Source: Pyrinomonas methylaliphatogenes (GTDB taxonomy: Bacteria > Acidobacteriota > Blastocatellia > Pyrinomonadales > Pyrinomonadaceae). From it: a stretch of DNA of 64,000 nucleotides. Made by a program: the position numbers and the translations under genes. The notes under the pieces are model-generated. The model had not been told where the DNA came from and searched no databases. It saw only the letters and a list, made by a program, of their open reading frames with translations. The DNA lies in the NCBI RefSeq assembly GCF_000820845.2, contig NZ_CBXV010000002.1, forward strand, positions 186,001 through 250,000. Direction: 5' to 3'. Shown in pieces: positions 43,987 to 55,037 of this stretch. How positions within the stretch are numbered: the stretch's first letter is position 1; each line of letters starts with the position of its first letter.

Positions 43987-44939
43987 TTCGACGTCGTTTC
44001 GTCCTTTCGGTTCAGATCATCCTCTCGAGGGCGGATGACCTCGACCGAGCAGGGCGCGCGCGAGGCGACCGCCGCAGCGACGCTCCCCAACGACAGCCGC
44101 CCGCTGGAACGAAGACCGCGCGCGCCGATGAACACAGCATCGGCTTGCCACTTCTCCGCCTCTTCGATGAGCGCGCGCTTGGCGCTGCCACGTTGAACGA
44201 CGACGGTCGTCAGAAGTCCGCGCGCGCGAAGCGGACTGACCATCCTCTCGAGATCTTCGCGCCACCTTGCGACGCTACTTTCATCATCGCGCGCGATCCA
44301 ACGAAGCGGCCCCATGTCGCTCGGAGAGAGAACGCCATCGAGCGCACTGAGCACACGCACCGCCGTCCCTTCGGGCCAAACGCGCGCTGCCACGGTCTCT
44401 AAAGCGGCATGCGAATGCGATGAGCCATCCACGCCGACAATAAGACGAAGCGCATCTTCAGCCGGACGCAAAGGCGCGCGCGCGATGCGCACCGAACACC
44501 GCGCTTCGTACAAGACCTTCTGCGAGACGCTACCTAAAACGAAACGCCCCAACGCCGAACGCCCATGGGAACCGACGACGATCAGATCTGGAGACCACTC
44601 ATCGGCTCGTTTGATCAACCCCCAAGCGGGCGAATCGCCAATGGCTTCGGCTCTGACCTCCCAGCCCGGGAAATGGGCGCGCACGCGCTGACAAGCCACC
44701 TCGGCCAATCGCCGCGCTTCTTCGAGCGCCTGGCGCGCATGCGCGCGCGCGCGTTCTAAGCCCAACGGATCAGGCTCCGTCACGGTCGTCCCCTCTTCAG
44801 GCCAAAGCCAAACATCGGCCACCGTCATCACCAAAGCCTCCGCGCTCGCCGGCAAGCCAGCGCGCCGCAGATCTTCCAAAGCCGCTTCGGAACACTTCGA
44901 TCCATCGTAACCGATCAGGATCTTCATCTTCTCGCTCAT
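43983..44939 (-). CDS. Tandem universal stress protein
   Basis: 318 residues from ATG 44939 (a second ATG lies 12 bp in). Two USP domains are present. The first has ILIGYDGSKCSEAAL and VVGSHGRSALGRFVLGSVSQ, the ATP-binding G2xG9xS/T form. The second has LIVGVDGSSHSHAAL and IGARGLRSSGRLSLGSVAAAV. Tandem USPs support stress survival through partners that vary. Probably co-transcribed with the DNA ligase upstream and HIT and metK downstream. Confidence 0.9.
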   Translation of the reverse strand: MSEKMKILIGYDGSKCSEAALEDLRRAGLPASAEALVMTVADVWLWPEEGTTVTEPDPLGLERARAHARQALEEARRLAEVACQRVRAHFPGWEVRAEAIGDSPAWGLIKRADEWSPDLIVVGSHGRSALGRFVLGSVSQKVLYEARCSVRIARAPLRPAEDALRLIVGVDGSSHSHAALETVAARVWPEGTAVRVLSALDGVLSPSDMGPLRWIARDDESSVARWREDLERMVSPLRARGLLTTVVVQRGSAKRALIEEAEKWQADAVFIGARGLRSSGRLSLGSVAAAVASRAPCSVEVIRPREDDLNRKDETTSK

Positions 44940-44998
44940 CTCCGCAGATTCGAGTTTTGGGCCATCTCGGCGCCGGTCCAGATTACACACGCGGCAGC

Positions 44999-46735
44999 TT
45001 AAGAGGAGAGTTTCTGGCGCTTCTGCGTCGCGTACATCTCGCGGATCTCCTCGACGGTCGTCGCATCTTCGGGCGCTTTATCCTCACGGATGAAGCCGAC
45101 GACGCGCGGGAAACGCAAAGCCAAACCCGTCCCCGACTCATCTTGAGCGCAAGTGTGGACCGGCGAGCGCGTGATCTCGTCGGCCAAGACCGTGATCACA
45201 TAGCGCGGTTCGACCCACACATCCGGCACGAGGCGCGATTCGACGCGCGCCGGTTTCTCTTCGACCGCATAGCGATCCAGCATCTCGCGTAGTCTGGTCC
45301 AGCCTTCGTCCGAAAGCCCGCTGCCGACCTTCGCGATCGTGCAGAACGAATCCCGCTCTCGATCATAGACGGCGGTCAACAGGGCGCCGATCCCGAAACG
45401 CGCGCGCGCGCCACGGCCTCGCAAATAACCGACGATTACCACATCGACCGTGTCTTCGAGCTGTCCGCGGTATGCGCGCTTGAGCTTGATCCAATTGAAA
45501 TTACGCGCGCCAGCCAGATAGGGCGAGTCGAGCCGCTTAGCGATGATCCCCTCCATGCCGCGCTCGACCTGCGCATCGAAAAAGCGCTGCAACTCATCCG
45601 CGCTCGCAGTGATGATGCGTTCAACTGGCCTGATGCGCCCAGCCTTTTTGATGATCCCTTCCAGCGCTTCGCGCCGCGCTTGATACGCTAGTTCGGTATA
45701 ATCCCGGCCATCGACATAAAGAAGATCGAAGACGACGAGCGCCAACGGGAATTCGCGTGCCATCTCTTCGATGCCGTGTTTGCGCTTGCGCTTGACCGTC
45801 ACTTGGAAAGGATAGAACTCGCCCGTCGCTTCGTTGATGGCGACCGCCTCGCCTTCGATGATCGCTTGGCGCGCCGCGACTTGCGCCTTGATGGCCTCGG
45901 CGATATCGGGGAACATTCCCGTCATCCGTTCGAGATTGCGCGAGAAGATCTCGACCCTCTCGTCGTTTAGATGGACCTGGCAACGGAGCCCATCCAATTT
46001 CGCTTCGACCGCGCACCGGCCCAGTCGCGCGATGATCTCTTCGGCGCTCGGCAAACGCTCGGCCAACATCATGCGCACGGGATTTCCGACGCGCACATGG
46101 AAACGACTCAACGCCTCGATCCCCTGCTCGCGCATCGTCCGCAGGACGAGGCCGAGATCTGAACAGAGGTTATAAGCGCGCTCGATCAAAGCGCGCGCTC
46201 TTTTGCTATCGTCCGAAGTGCGGGCGATCGCTTCGATGATGGTCGGCGCGCCGATCCCCAAACGCATCCGCCCGAGCGCGAAGCGAACGATATAACGCGC
46301 CGCGCGCGGTGACGTTCGCCCGAGAAGCGCGGCGAGCTTTTGCGCCTTCCCTTCGACGCTCCCCGGCCCGCTCGTGCGCGCGATCTCGAGCATCGCCGCG
46401 TAAGCTTGCGTGACGGTCAGCCCCCTTTGCCGCCGTGACTTGAGGAGCTCTTCCGCAACCGAACCCAAGTCGCCTAACCGTTTGTAACGCGCGATGACTT
46501 CCCTTTCTTCAACCCCAGCAGCGATGGCAATCGCGCGCGCGACCAAACGTTCGCCCATGCCGATCTCGACCCCGGCGAAGGCCGGGAGCAGGCGCCCTTC
46601 GCAAAGATAAGCGAGTTCGGCGGTCTCCTCCGGATCGGCGCGCGCAAAGAGCTGGCCCAGCAACTCGTACATCCGCAACCGCTCGGTCGTCCCCTCCAAC
46701 TTCTCGAAATACTCGGCTAGCGTTTCAAAGCGCAT
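44999..46735 (-). CDS. ATP-dependent DNA ligase (archaeal/LigB type)
   Basis: 578 residues. The adenylated lysine is Lys246 in the motif EAKLDGLR. An N-terminal DNA-binding domain (about 1-210) precedes the nucleotidyltransferase and OB domains; further motifs are GMEGIIAKRLDSPY and the late YRGQLEDTVDVVIVGY. It seals nicks using ATP and is the type common in archaea and found in scattered bacteria beside the NAD-dependent LigA. It lies 10 bp after the phosphoribosyltransferase gene, suggesting one transcript. Confidence 0.93.
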   Translation of the reverse strand: MRFETLAEYFEKLEGTTERLRMYELLGQLFARADPEETAELAYLCEGRLLPAFAGVEIGMGERLVARAIAIAAGVEEREVIARYKRLGDLGSVAEELLKSRRQRGLTVTQAYAAMLEIARTSGPGSVEGKAQKLAALLGRTSPRAARYIVRFALGRMRLGIGAPTIIEAIARTSDDSKRARALIERAYNLCSDLGLVLRTMREQGIEALSRFHVRVGNPVRMMLAERLPSAEEIIARLGRCAVEAKLDGLRCQVHLNDERVEIFSRNLERMTGMFPDIAEAIKAQVAARQAIIEGEAVAINEATGEFYPFQVTVKRKRKHGIEEMAREFPLALVVFDLLYVDGRDYTELAYQARREALEGIIKKAGRIRPVERIITASADELQRFFDAQVERGMEGIIAKRLDSPYLAGARNFNWIKLKRAYRGQLEDTVDVVIVGYLRGRGARARFGIGALLTAVYDRERDSFCTIAKVGSGLSDEGWTRLREMLDRYAVEEKPARVESRLVPDVWVEPRYVITVLADEITRSPVHTCAQDESGTGLALRFPRVVGFIREDKAPEDATTVEEIREMYATQKRQKLSS

Positions 46736-46745
46736 CTCATCCGCC

Positions 46746-47429
46746 TCAATCCCTCAATCCGCCTTCGGCCTCCCCCTCAGAAGCTCTCTCCGCCCGCGCC
46801 GCTTCGAGAAGATCGCGCACCTCTTGGTCGCTCATCTGCGAAAAGTCTTCGTACCACCGGCCCACTCCGTCGAACGGTTCGGGCGTCATCACGGCGACGC
46901 AATCGACCCCTTCCTCACGCCGCAAGCTCTCGCACGTCGCGGGCGCTGCGACCGGAACGGCGACGATGATCTCCATCGGACGCTGCTTTTTGAGCGCGGC
47001 GACCGCTGCGCGCATGCTCGCTCCGGTCGCTAACCCATCATCGACGATGATGATCGTGCGCCCTTGGATGAGCGGCGGCGGCTGCTCGCCCCGATAGATC
47101 CGCTCGCGCCTTTCGAGTTCGCGCATCTCGCGCAGAGTCACCGCTTCGACCACCTCGCGCGGGATGCCCAGATAGGCGATCACATCTTCGTTGAGCACGC
47201 GCACGCCGCCGGTCGCGATGGCTCCCATCGCCAGCTCCTCTTGCCCGGGGACGCCCAATTTGCGAACGATGAAGACATCGAGCGGAGCGCCGAACCTGCG
47301 CGCGATCTCATACCCGACCGGCACGCCGCCGCGCGGAAGGGCTAGGATCAGAAGGTCCGGGCGCTGCGCATAGGGCGCAAGCGCATCGGCCAAGAGTCGC
47401 CCGGCCTCCCTTCTGTCGCGAAATCTCAT
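46746..47429 (-). CDS. Phosphoribosyltransferase-domain protein
   Basis: 227 residues from ATG 47429 (ATG 47438 is equally possible). The PRPP-binding motif is IIIVDDGLATGASM, and the N-terminal LALPRGGVPVGYEIARRFGAPLDV is typical of a subgroup often described as putative phosphoribosyltransferases next to stress or ligase genes. Whether it makes nucleotides or only binds PRPP is unknown. It leads directly into the DNA ligase gene. Confidence 0.88.
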   Translation of the reverse strand: MRFRDRREAGRLLADALAPYAQRPDLLILALPRGGVPVGYEIARRFGAPLDVFIVRKLGVPGQEELAMGAIATGGVRVLNEDVIAYLGIPREVVEAVTLREMRELERRERIYRGEQPPPLIQGRTIIIVDDGLATGASMRAAVAALKKQRPMEIIVAVPVAAPATCESLRREEGVDCVAVMTPEPFDGVGRWYEDFSQMSDQEVRDLLEAARAERASEGEAEGGLRD

Positions 47430-47587
47430 GGGCGCCATTTCGTTACCGCTAGCTCAGCTTTTCGCCTTCAACCCTCTGGAAGCGCTCGATCGCGACGCGC
47501 TGCGCGGAGAGCGAAAGGCTGGACCGATCATCGCGCTTCACTCTTCGATCCGGCCCACATCAAAGCCAAGCGGTGCGCTCCGCAGGC

Positions 47588-47809
47588 TCACCTTTCGCCT
47601 CCCTCCTCTTCACAATCGGGGCAGCGTATCGGATTATCGAGCCCCATCTTGATGACCTCGCTGGCGCGCTCGAAAGTCCGCCCATCGACGAAGAACCTCT
47701 GGCCGCAGAGCGCGCAGAGCAGTTCGTAACGATTCTCGTCCGTCCGGTGTCTGGTCGGCCTCGGCCCCGACTGCCAGTCTGAATCCAGCTCAGATCTGAG
47801 CTTTGGCAT
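47588..47809 (-). CDS. Small zinc-ribbon protein (73 residues)
   Basis: Start ATG 47809 is set by GAGGAGG seven bases upstream. Two CxxC knuckles (CALC and CPDC) 29 residues apart suggest one zinc ribbon. The N-terminus is charged and possibly disordered. No family recognised. It is the first gene of the minus-strand run, about 150 bp ahead of the phosphoribosyltransferase gene, and divergent from the MgtE-N/CBS gene. Confidence 0.7.
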   Translation of the reverse strand: MPKLRSELDSDWQSGPRPTRHRTDENRYELLCALCGQRFFVDGRTFERASEVIKMGLDNPIRCPDCEEEGGER

Positions 47810-47989
47810 GCTGCCTCCTCGGTCTCGCTTCTTTTGCGAAGCCCATAATAGGCCATTTCCGCATGCAGCCAAAGCCCGCGAAAATCTTCCCCGAAACGCT
47901 CAAGGGAACTGGGCGCGTTCAATCCGCGATCCACAGCGGTCTGTGATATCATCTAAATTTTACGATGCCCGATTCCAGGAGTCTCCGTA

Positions 47990-49228
47990 ATGCTCTATCT
48001 GTCGCAGATCTTGGGTCGCCCGATACGCGATCGCGAGGGCGAAAGAGTGGCGACGATCAAAGACGTGATCGCGCGCCTCGGCGAAGACCATCCGCCCGTG
48101 ACGGGATTGGTGGCGCGCTATCGCCGGCGCAACTTCTTCCTGCCGCGCGCCCAGCTCGTCGAATTGAATGAGCAAGGGGCGCGGCTGGCGCGCGACGTGC
48201 TCGACCTGCGCCCCTTCGCCCGTCGCGAGGGCGAAGTGCTGCTTGCGCGCGATGTCCTCGATAAGCAGTTGATCGACGTCAATGGCAAGAGAGTGGTGCG
48301 CGTCAATGACGTGCTCCTTCTCGAAGTGGGAGGCGAATGGCGCGTCACCGGCGTCGATATAAGCCTGCAAGGGCTGCTCCGGCGGCTCGCCCCGGCGGGA
48401 TTGTTCGCCACAAAACGCCCGGTCGAAGTCATCGACTGGGCCAACGTGGGTTATCTGGCGACGGATGCAGCGACCGTCCAGTTGAAATCTTCGCGCGATA
48501 AGCTGGCGCGCCTCCACCCCGTAGAGATCGCACGTCTGGCCCAAACGCTCTCCTACCATCAAGGCGCCGAAGTCGTCGAATCGCTCGATGATGAGACCGC
48601 TGCCGAGACGCTCGAAGAGATGCCCGAAGAGCGTCAGGCGCGCATCCTCGGCGAGATGGACGAAGAACGGGCCGCCGACATCCTCGAATGGATGTCACCC
48701 GACGAAGCGGCGGACGTCCTCGGCGATCTGCCCGAAGAGAAGGCCGAAGATCTCTTCAATCGCATGGAAATAGAAGAACAGCAGACGGTCGCCGAACTGC
48801 TGCCCTATGCGGACGATACCGCTGGCGGGCTGATGACGACCGAGTTCGTCGCCCTGCCCAAAGATATTACCGTCGGCGAAGCGGTCGCGCGCTTGCGCGA
48901 GATGGCCCAAACGCCCAACATGATCTATTACCTCTATGTCGTCGAAAGCGAGGACTCTTGGAAATTGGCCGGCATCATCACGCTCCGCAACCTGATTCTC
49001 GCCGATCCGCGCGCGCGGCTCGAGGATGTGATGCGCAAGGATTTCCAGACAGCTCATCCGGATCAACCGGCGCGCGAAGTGGCCCAGCGCATCGCCGAAT
49101 ACAATCTGCTCGCGCTTCCGGTCGTCGATGACGATGGCGACATCCTGGGGATCGTCACCGTCGATGACGCGATGGAGATCCTTCTTCCAAAAGGCTGGCG
49201 ACAGCGTCTGCCGAGGTTGTTCGGTTGA
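47990..49228 (+). CDS. PRC-barrel / MgtE-N / CBS protein, probable magnesium-sensing partner of a transporter
   Basis: 412 residues, soluble throughout. Two PRC-barrel-like units (about 1-75 and 78-145) come first. They are followed by an MgtE intracellular N domain (about 165-265; LDDETAAETLEEMPEERQA, DEERAADILEWMSPDEAADVL) and a CBS pair (about 270-405; ADDTAGGLMTTEFVALP, LLALPVVDDDGDILGIVT). In MgtE these parts sense Mg2+ and gate the pore, but the pore domain is missing here. The next gene is a Nramp-like transporter 154 bp downstream. AGGAG precedes the ATG. Confidence 0.88.
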   Translation: MLYLSQILGRPIRDREGERVATIKDVIARLGEDHPPVTGLVARYRRRNFFLPRAQLVELNEQGARLARDVLDLRPFARREGEVLLARDVLDKQLIDVNGKRVVRVNDVLLLEVGGEWRVTGVDISLQGLLRRLAPAGLFATKRPVEVIDWANVGYLATDAATVQLKSSRDKLARLHPVEIARLAQTLSYHQGAEVVESLDDETAAETLEEMPEERQARILGEMDEERAADILEWMSPDEAADVLGDLPEEKAEDLFNRMEIEEQQTVAELLPYADDTAGGLMTTEFVALPKDITVGEAVARLREMAQTPNMIYYLYVVESEDSWKLAGIITLRNLILADPRARLEDVMRKDFQTAHPDQPAREVAQRIAEYNLLALPVVDDDGDILGIVTVDDAMEILLPKGWRQRLPRLFG

Positions 49229-49256
49229 TCCTTCTCGCCGCCTTTGCGCGCCACAG

Positions 49257-49326
49257 ACCGACTCGGACAAAAGATTAGAGTTTGCTGTGCTCGTCCAGTC
49301 GCCTGTGTTACCGACACGGACGAAAG
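49257..49326. repeat. Short paired direct repeat
   Basis: ACCGACTCGGACAAAAG (49257-49273) and ACCGACACGGACGAAAG (49310-49326) match at 15 of 17 positions, period 53 bp. It is the weakest member of the paired-repeat set and could be chance. Confidence 0.5.
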
Positions 49327-49382
49327 CCCGGGCAAGCGAGTTTAGCCGCCTTCAAAGCTGCGATAAGACGAGGATTCGATCG

Positions 49383-50684
49383 GTGATAGAACGCAGGGTG
49401 AGCATCGAGAACGCAACGCGCTACTGGCGACGCAGCGTGCGCCGCATGCGACGCGCCGTCACGCGGCGCTCACGTTTATTGACCTTCCTCGCGATCCTTG
49501 GCCCAGGCATGGTCGCCGCAAACGCCGGCAACGACGCGGGCGGAATCGCGACTTACGCTTCGACCGGAGCGAGCTACGGCTACCGGCTGCTCTGGGCCCT
49601 CATCCCGGTAACGATCAGTTTGGCTATCGTGCAGGAGATGTGCGCGCGCATGGGCGCCGTCACAGGCAAGGGCTTAGCCGATCTGATCCGCGAACGTTTC
49701 GGCGTGCGATGGACGGCGCTCGTCATGCTCGCGCTGCTGATCGCCAATGCGGGCGTCACCGTCTCGGAGTTCGTCGGCATCGCCGCCGCGACGGAGCTCT
49801 TCGGCATCCCGCGCTACATCTCCGTCCCCATCGCCGCCCTCGCCGTCTGGTGGCTCGTCATCCACGGCTCGTACCAGCGCGTCGAGCGCGTCTTTCTTAC
49901 GATGTCGCTCGTCTTCCTCAGCTACATCGCCGCCGCCTTCTTCGCTAAACCCGATTGGAGTTCGGTCCTCAGCGAAACGATCCGCCCCTCGCTCCAAAAC
50001 GATAGCGAATACCTCTTCACTTTGATTGCGCTCATCGGCACGACCATCTCGCCCTACATGCAGGTCTTCGTTCAATCATCGGTCGTCGAACGAGGGATGA
50101 CGGCCAAAGACTATCCGCAGATCCGCATTGACGTCTGGTCCGGGACGATCTTCTCCAACCTGATCGCCTTCTTCATCATCGTCTCGACCGCCGCAGCCCT
50201 TTACCCTTACGGGATAAAAGTCGATACGGCCGCCGACGCAGCGCGCGCACTTGCGCCGCTGGTCGGCAAATACGCTGAAACGCTCTTCGCCATCGGGCTT
50301 TTCGGCGCCTCGATGCTGGCCGCAGGCGTCCTTCCGCTCGCCACAGCCTACTCGCTCAGCGAGGCCTTCGGTTTCGAAAAGGGCGTCTCCCACAGCTTCC
50401 GCGAAGCGCCGATCTTCCTCGGCATCTTCACCTTCCTCGTCGCCGTCGGCGGATTGGTCGCCATTTTGCCCGGGTTGCCGCTGATCCGCGTCCTCCTCGT
50501 CACACAAGTCATCAATGGGCTGCTCCTGCCCGTCCTGCTCGTCGCCATCCTGCGCTTGGCGAGCGATCGGGAACTGATGGGCCAGTACGCAAACGGCCCC
50601 GTCCACAACCTGATCGCCTGGCTGACGGCGGCGGTCGTTTCGGCCCTTTCGCTCATCTTCATCCTTCGCTCGGTCGCGAGTTAG
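49383..50684 (+). CDS. Nramp-related divalent metal transporter with altered metal site
   Basis: 433 residues from GTG 49383 (GAGG upstream); GTG 49398 and ATG 49446 are alternatives. About 11 helices with the Nramp pattern. In TM1 the DPGN motif reads DAGG (Asp51 kept, Asn replaced by Gly). In TM6 the MPH motif reads SPY (about 223-225), so the methionine that favours Mn/Fe over Mg/Ca is missing. This resembles the Nramp-related magnesium transporters (NRMT) more than MntH, and the MgtE-N/CBS gene just upstream points the same way. The metal is inferred, not shown. Confidence 0.85.
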   Translation: MIERRVSIENATRYWRRSVRRMRRAVTRRSRLLTFLAILGPGMVAANAGNDAGGIATYASTGASYGYRLLWALIPVTISLAIVQEMCARMGAVTGKGLADLIRERFGVRWTALVMLALLIANAGVTVSEFVGIAAATELFGIPRYISVPIAALAVWWLVIHGSYQRVERVFLTMSLVFLSYIAAAFFAKPDWSSVLSETIRPSLQNDSEYLFTLIALIGTTISPYMQVFVQSSVVERGMTAKDYPQIRIDVWSGTIFSNLIAFFIIVSTAAALYPYGIKVDTAADAARALAPLVGKYAETLFAIGLFGASMLAAGVLPLATAYSLSEAFGFEKGVSHSFREAPIFLGIFTFLVAVGGLVAILPGLPLIRVLLVTQVINGLLLPVLLVAILRLASDRELMGQYANGPVHNLIAWLTAAVVSALSLIFILRSVAS

Positions 50685-50707
50685 AGGCACCCCTCGGCCC
50701 CATCAGC

Positions 50708-50736
50708 TTGACAAGAGAAGACTCAAGCTTTATTAT
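50708..50736 (+). promoter_or_regulatory. Probable sigma-70 promoter of the hsp20-grpE cluster
   Basis: Perfect TTGACA (50708-50713), 17 bp, TATTAT (50731-50736); TATAAT at 50734-50739 overlaps it. The leader to ATG 50786 is about 45 nt and has GAGGAGGTG. No CIRCE element is seen. Confidence 0.65.
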
Positions 50737-50785
50737 AATAACTTGCTCATGGTCAAATACCGCTCCCCGAGGAGGTGTGGCTGTC

Positions 50786-51280
50786 ATGAACGCGACTCGC
50801 TACGATCCTTTCCGCGATCTTCGCGCTCTCCAAGATGAGGTCAATCGCCTGACGGCCAATCTCTCGCGCGCCTTCAGCGACGAAGGCATCGAACGAGGGG
50901 ATTGGACGCCGAAAGTTGACATCTACGAGGACCGCGATCAGATCGTCATCGAGGCAGATCTGCCGGGCATGAAACGGGAGGACGTCGAGTTGACGCTCGA
51001 AAATAACGTCCTGACGCTGCGCGGCGAGCGTCGGCTCGAGAATCGAACTGACAACTATCACCGCATCGAACGCCCCTATGGCGTCTTCTCGCGCTCTTTC
51101 AACCTGCCGCAGACGATCGCCACCGAAGGGGTGACAGCTGAGTACAGAGACGGCGTACTGCGCATCGCGCTGCCCAAGCGCGAGGAGGTGAAAGCCCGTC
51201 GCATCGAAATCTTGGGCGAAGGCGAACCGCAGAGAGAGCCGACCGCGGCCAATGCGCGGGACGTGAGCGTCGCCGGTTAA
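50786..51280 (+). CDS. Hsp20/alpha-crystallin small heat-shock protein
   Basis: 164 residues from ATG 50786. The alpha-crystallin domain (about 40-140) has VDIYEDRDQIVIEADLPGM, LRGERR and the late AEYRDGVLRIALPK with the A-x-x-x-G-V-L signature. The C-terminal tail after RRIEI is long and lacks a clear IxI motif. It holds unfolding proteins for refolding. First gene of hsp20 - hsp20 - grpE. Confidence 0.94.
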   Translation: MNATRYDPFRDLRALQDEVNRLTANLSRAFSDEGIERGDWTPKVDIYEDRDQIVIEADLPGMKREDVELTLENNVLTLRGERRLENRTDNYHRIERPYGVFSRSFNLPQTIATEGVTAEYRDGVLRIALPKREEVKARRIEILGEGEPQREPTAANARDVSVAG

Positions 51281-51318
51281 CGTGCGGCGCACAAACCTTT
51301 TCTCAAGGAGAGACCGCA

Positions 51319-51756
51319 ATGGCGCGAGACGTTTTGGATCCGATGCGCGATCTGATCGCTTTGCAGGAGCGCGTTAACCGCCTGTTCGAAGGCTTCGCCC
51401 ATCAAGGGCGCGGCGCCGGGGCTGACCTCGAGCGGGGAGAGTGGACGCCCGCCGCCGATGTTTACGAGCAGGATGACGCTTTCCTCGTGCTGCTTGACAT
51501 CCCGGGCGTGCGCCGCGAGGCGCTCGAGGTCGATTTGAACGAAGACCGTCTGACGGTGCGCGGCGAACGCACGGCGGATCGCACGAACGCGCGGCGAGCT
51601 GAGCGTCCGATCGGGCGCTTCGTGCGCAGCTTCGCGCTCCCGCCGACGGTCGATCGCGCTGGGATCGTCGCAGAGTATCGCGATGGTGTGTTGACGCTGC
51701 GACTTCCCAAACAGAAGAAGCCCGAATCGCAGCGCATGCGCATCGAAATCAAATGA
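51319..51756 (+). CDS. Second Hsp20/alpha-crystallin protein
   Basis: 145 residues with AAGGAGAG before the ATG. It has VYEQDDAFLVLLDIPGVRREAL, LTVRGER and AEYRDGVLTLRLPK, and ends in MRIEIK with an IEI-type C-terminal anchor that the first copy lacks. The two paralogues are about half identical by eye and may form mixed oligomers. Confidence 0.94.
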   Translation: MARDVLDPMRDLIALQERVNRLFEGFAHQGRGAGADLERGEWTPAADVYEQDDAFLVLLDIPGVRREALEVDLNEDRLTVRGERTADRTNARRAERPIGRFVRSFALPPTVDRAGIVAEYRDGVLTLRLPKQKKPESQRMRIEIK

Positions 51757-51781
51757 TCTTCGGAATCTCAAGGGAGGGATT

Positions 51782-52435
51782 ATGCGCGAAGAGAACGAGA
51801 AGGAGAGACCGAACGGCGAGGCCGAGGAGGAACCGAAGATCAGAGTGACCGACAAGCGGCGAGTTTCCCCCGACGGTGAAGCGAAGCTTGTGCCCGAAGG
51901 ATCGGGCGAGATTAGCGCCAAACCGAGTTACGTCGAGCAGTTGGAAGCGCGCACGCTCGCCGCGGAGCAGAAATTGACGGAGGTGCAGGCGCGTTTCGAA
52001 CAACTCCGCGATGAGCTTCAACGCGAGACCGACGCCACGCGCCAACGACTGGCGCGCGCTGCCGATGAGCGCATCGGGCGCGAGAAGGCCGCCTTCATCG
52101 CCAAGCTCCTGCCCGTTTTGGACAATCTGCGGCGCGCGCTCGAAGCGGCGGAAAAGCAAGGTGCGCCGGAGGCCCTGCTCGACGGGATCCGCGGCACGAT
52201 CAGCGGCTTCGAAGCGACGCTCGCTTCCGAGGGCGTCGAGCCCATCCCTTCAGTTGGTCTCCACTTCGATCCGCAAGTGCACGAGGCCGTCGATACGGTC
52301 GAAGTGGCGCCTGAGCAAGATGGCATCATCCTCGACGAATATACGCGCGGCTATCGCATGGGCGATCAACTGCTGCGTCCGGCGCGCGTGCGAGTCGGTC
52401 GGGCGCATGCCGGGGCGCAGCGTGCGACCGAATGA
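51782..52435 (+). CDS. grpE: GrpE, nucleotide exchange factor of DnaK
   Basis: 217 residues with AGGGAGG before the ATG. A long coiled coil (about 48-100) is followed by the GrpE core (LLPVLDNLRRALEAAE, LHFDPQVHEAVDTVE, VLDEYTRGYRMGDQLLRPARV pattern). It releases ADP from DnaK. dnaK and dnaJ are not in the window. The N-terminal segment IRVTDKRRVSPDG (20-32) resembles one in the DUF1844 protein. Confidence 0.95.
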   Translation: MREENEKERPNGEAEEEPKIRVTDKRRVSPDGEAKLVPEGSGEISAKPSYVEQLEARTLAAEQKLTEVQARFEQLRDELQRETDATRQRLARAADERIGREKAAFIAKLLPVLDNLRRALEAAEKQGAPEALLDGIRGTISGFEATLASEGVEPIPSVGLHFDPQVHEAVDTVEVAPEQDGIILDEYTRGYRMGDQLLRPARVRVGRAHAGAQRATE

Positions 52436-52579
52436 GTTTGGGCACGCAGAGGCGGAAGGGGGAGCTTTTTAATGCTTTTATTCGATTAGGGGCGAAGGTC
52501 AAAGCGACGGCGCGCGGGAGACTGCGTCACGCTTTGCGCACGACAGAGATCTTCGACTTTGAGCGAGACGTCAGCTCCG

Positions 52580-52608
52580 TTGATATCGACAGCGGTCGAT
52601 TATGGTAT
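52580..52608 (+). promoter_or_regulatory. Possible promoter of the Clp ATPase gene
   Basis: TTGATA (52580-52585), 17 bp, TGGTAT (52603-52608), overlapping TATCAT at 52607-52612. Transcription would start near the inverted repeat that follows. Confidence 0.35.
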
Positions 52609-52616
52609 CATTAGAG

Positions 52617-52650
52617 CTAGACAAAGAGCGCAACGGTCGTCTTTGTCTAG
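52617..52650 (+). promoter_or_regulatory. Perfect 11-bp inverted repeat at the start of the clp leader
   Basis: CTAGACAAAGA (52617-52627) and TCTTTGTCTAG (52640-52650) flank a 12-nt loop. It lies right at or after the probable transcript start, 50 bp before the ATG. It could be an operator or a 5' hairpin; it is not CIRCE. Confidence 0.6.
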
Positions 52651-52699
52651 GACATCTAAGAACGTGCGACGCGGTTGAGCGAGATCCGAAGGGACGAAG

Positions 52700-54961
<2,262 letters not shown>

Positions 54962-54986
54962 GCGCCGATTTTGACGAGATGAAGCT

Positions 54987-55024
54987 GAGGCGGGAGGGAG
55001 AGCTTCTCCCTCTCCGCCTCTTTT
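54987..55024 (+). terminator. Intrinsic terminator after the Clp gene
   Basis: GAGGCGG-GAGGGAGA pairs with TCTCCCTC-TCCGCCTC (one bulged T) around a 2-4 nt loop and is followed by TTTT. It is 26 bp beyond the stop codon, on the plus strand. Confidence 0.75.
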
Positions 55025-55037
55025 CAGATAACGACCC

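Noticed and set aside
52432-52614. 60-codon ORF between grpE and clp
   Set aside because: No ribosome site, no family, and it overlaps the probable promoter of the Clp gene.
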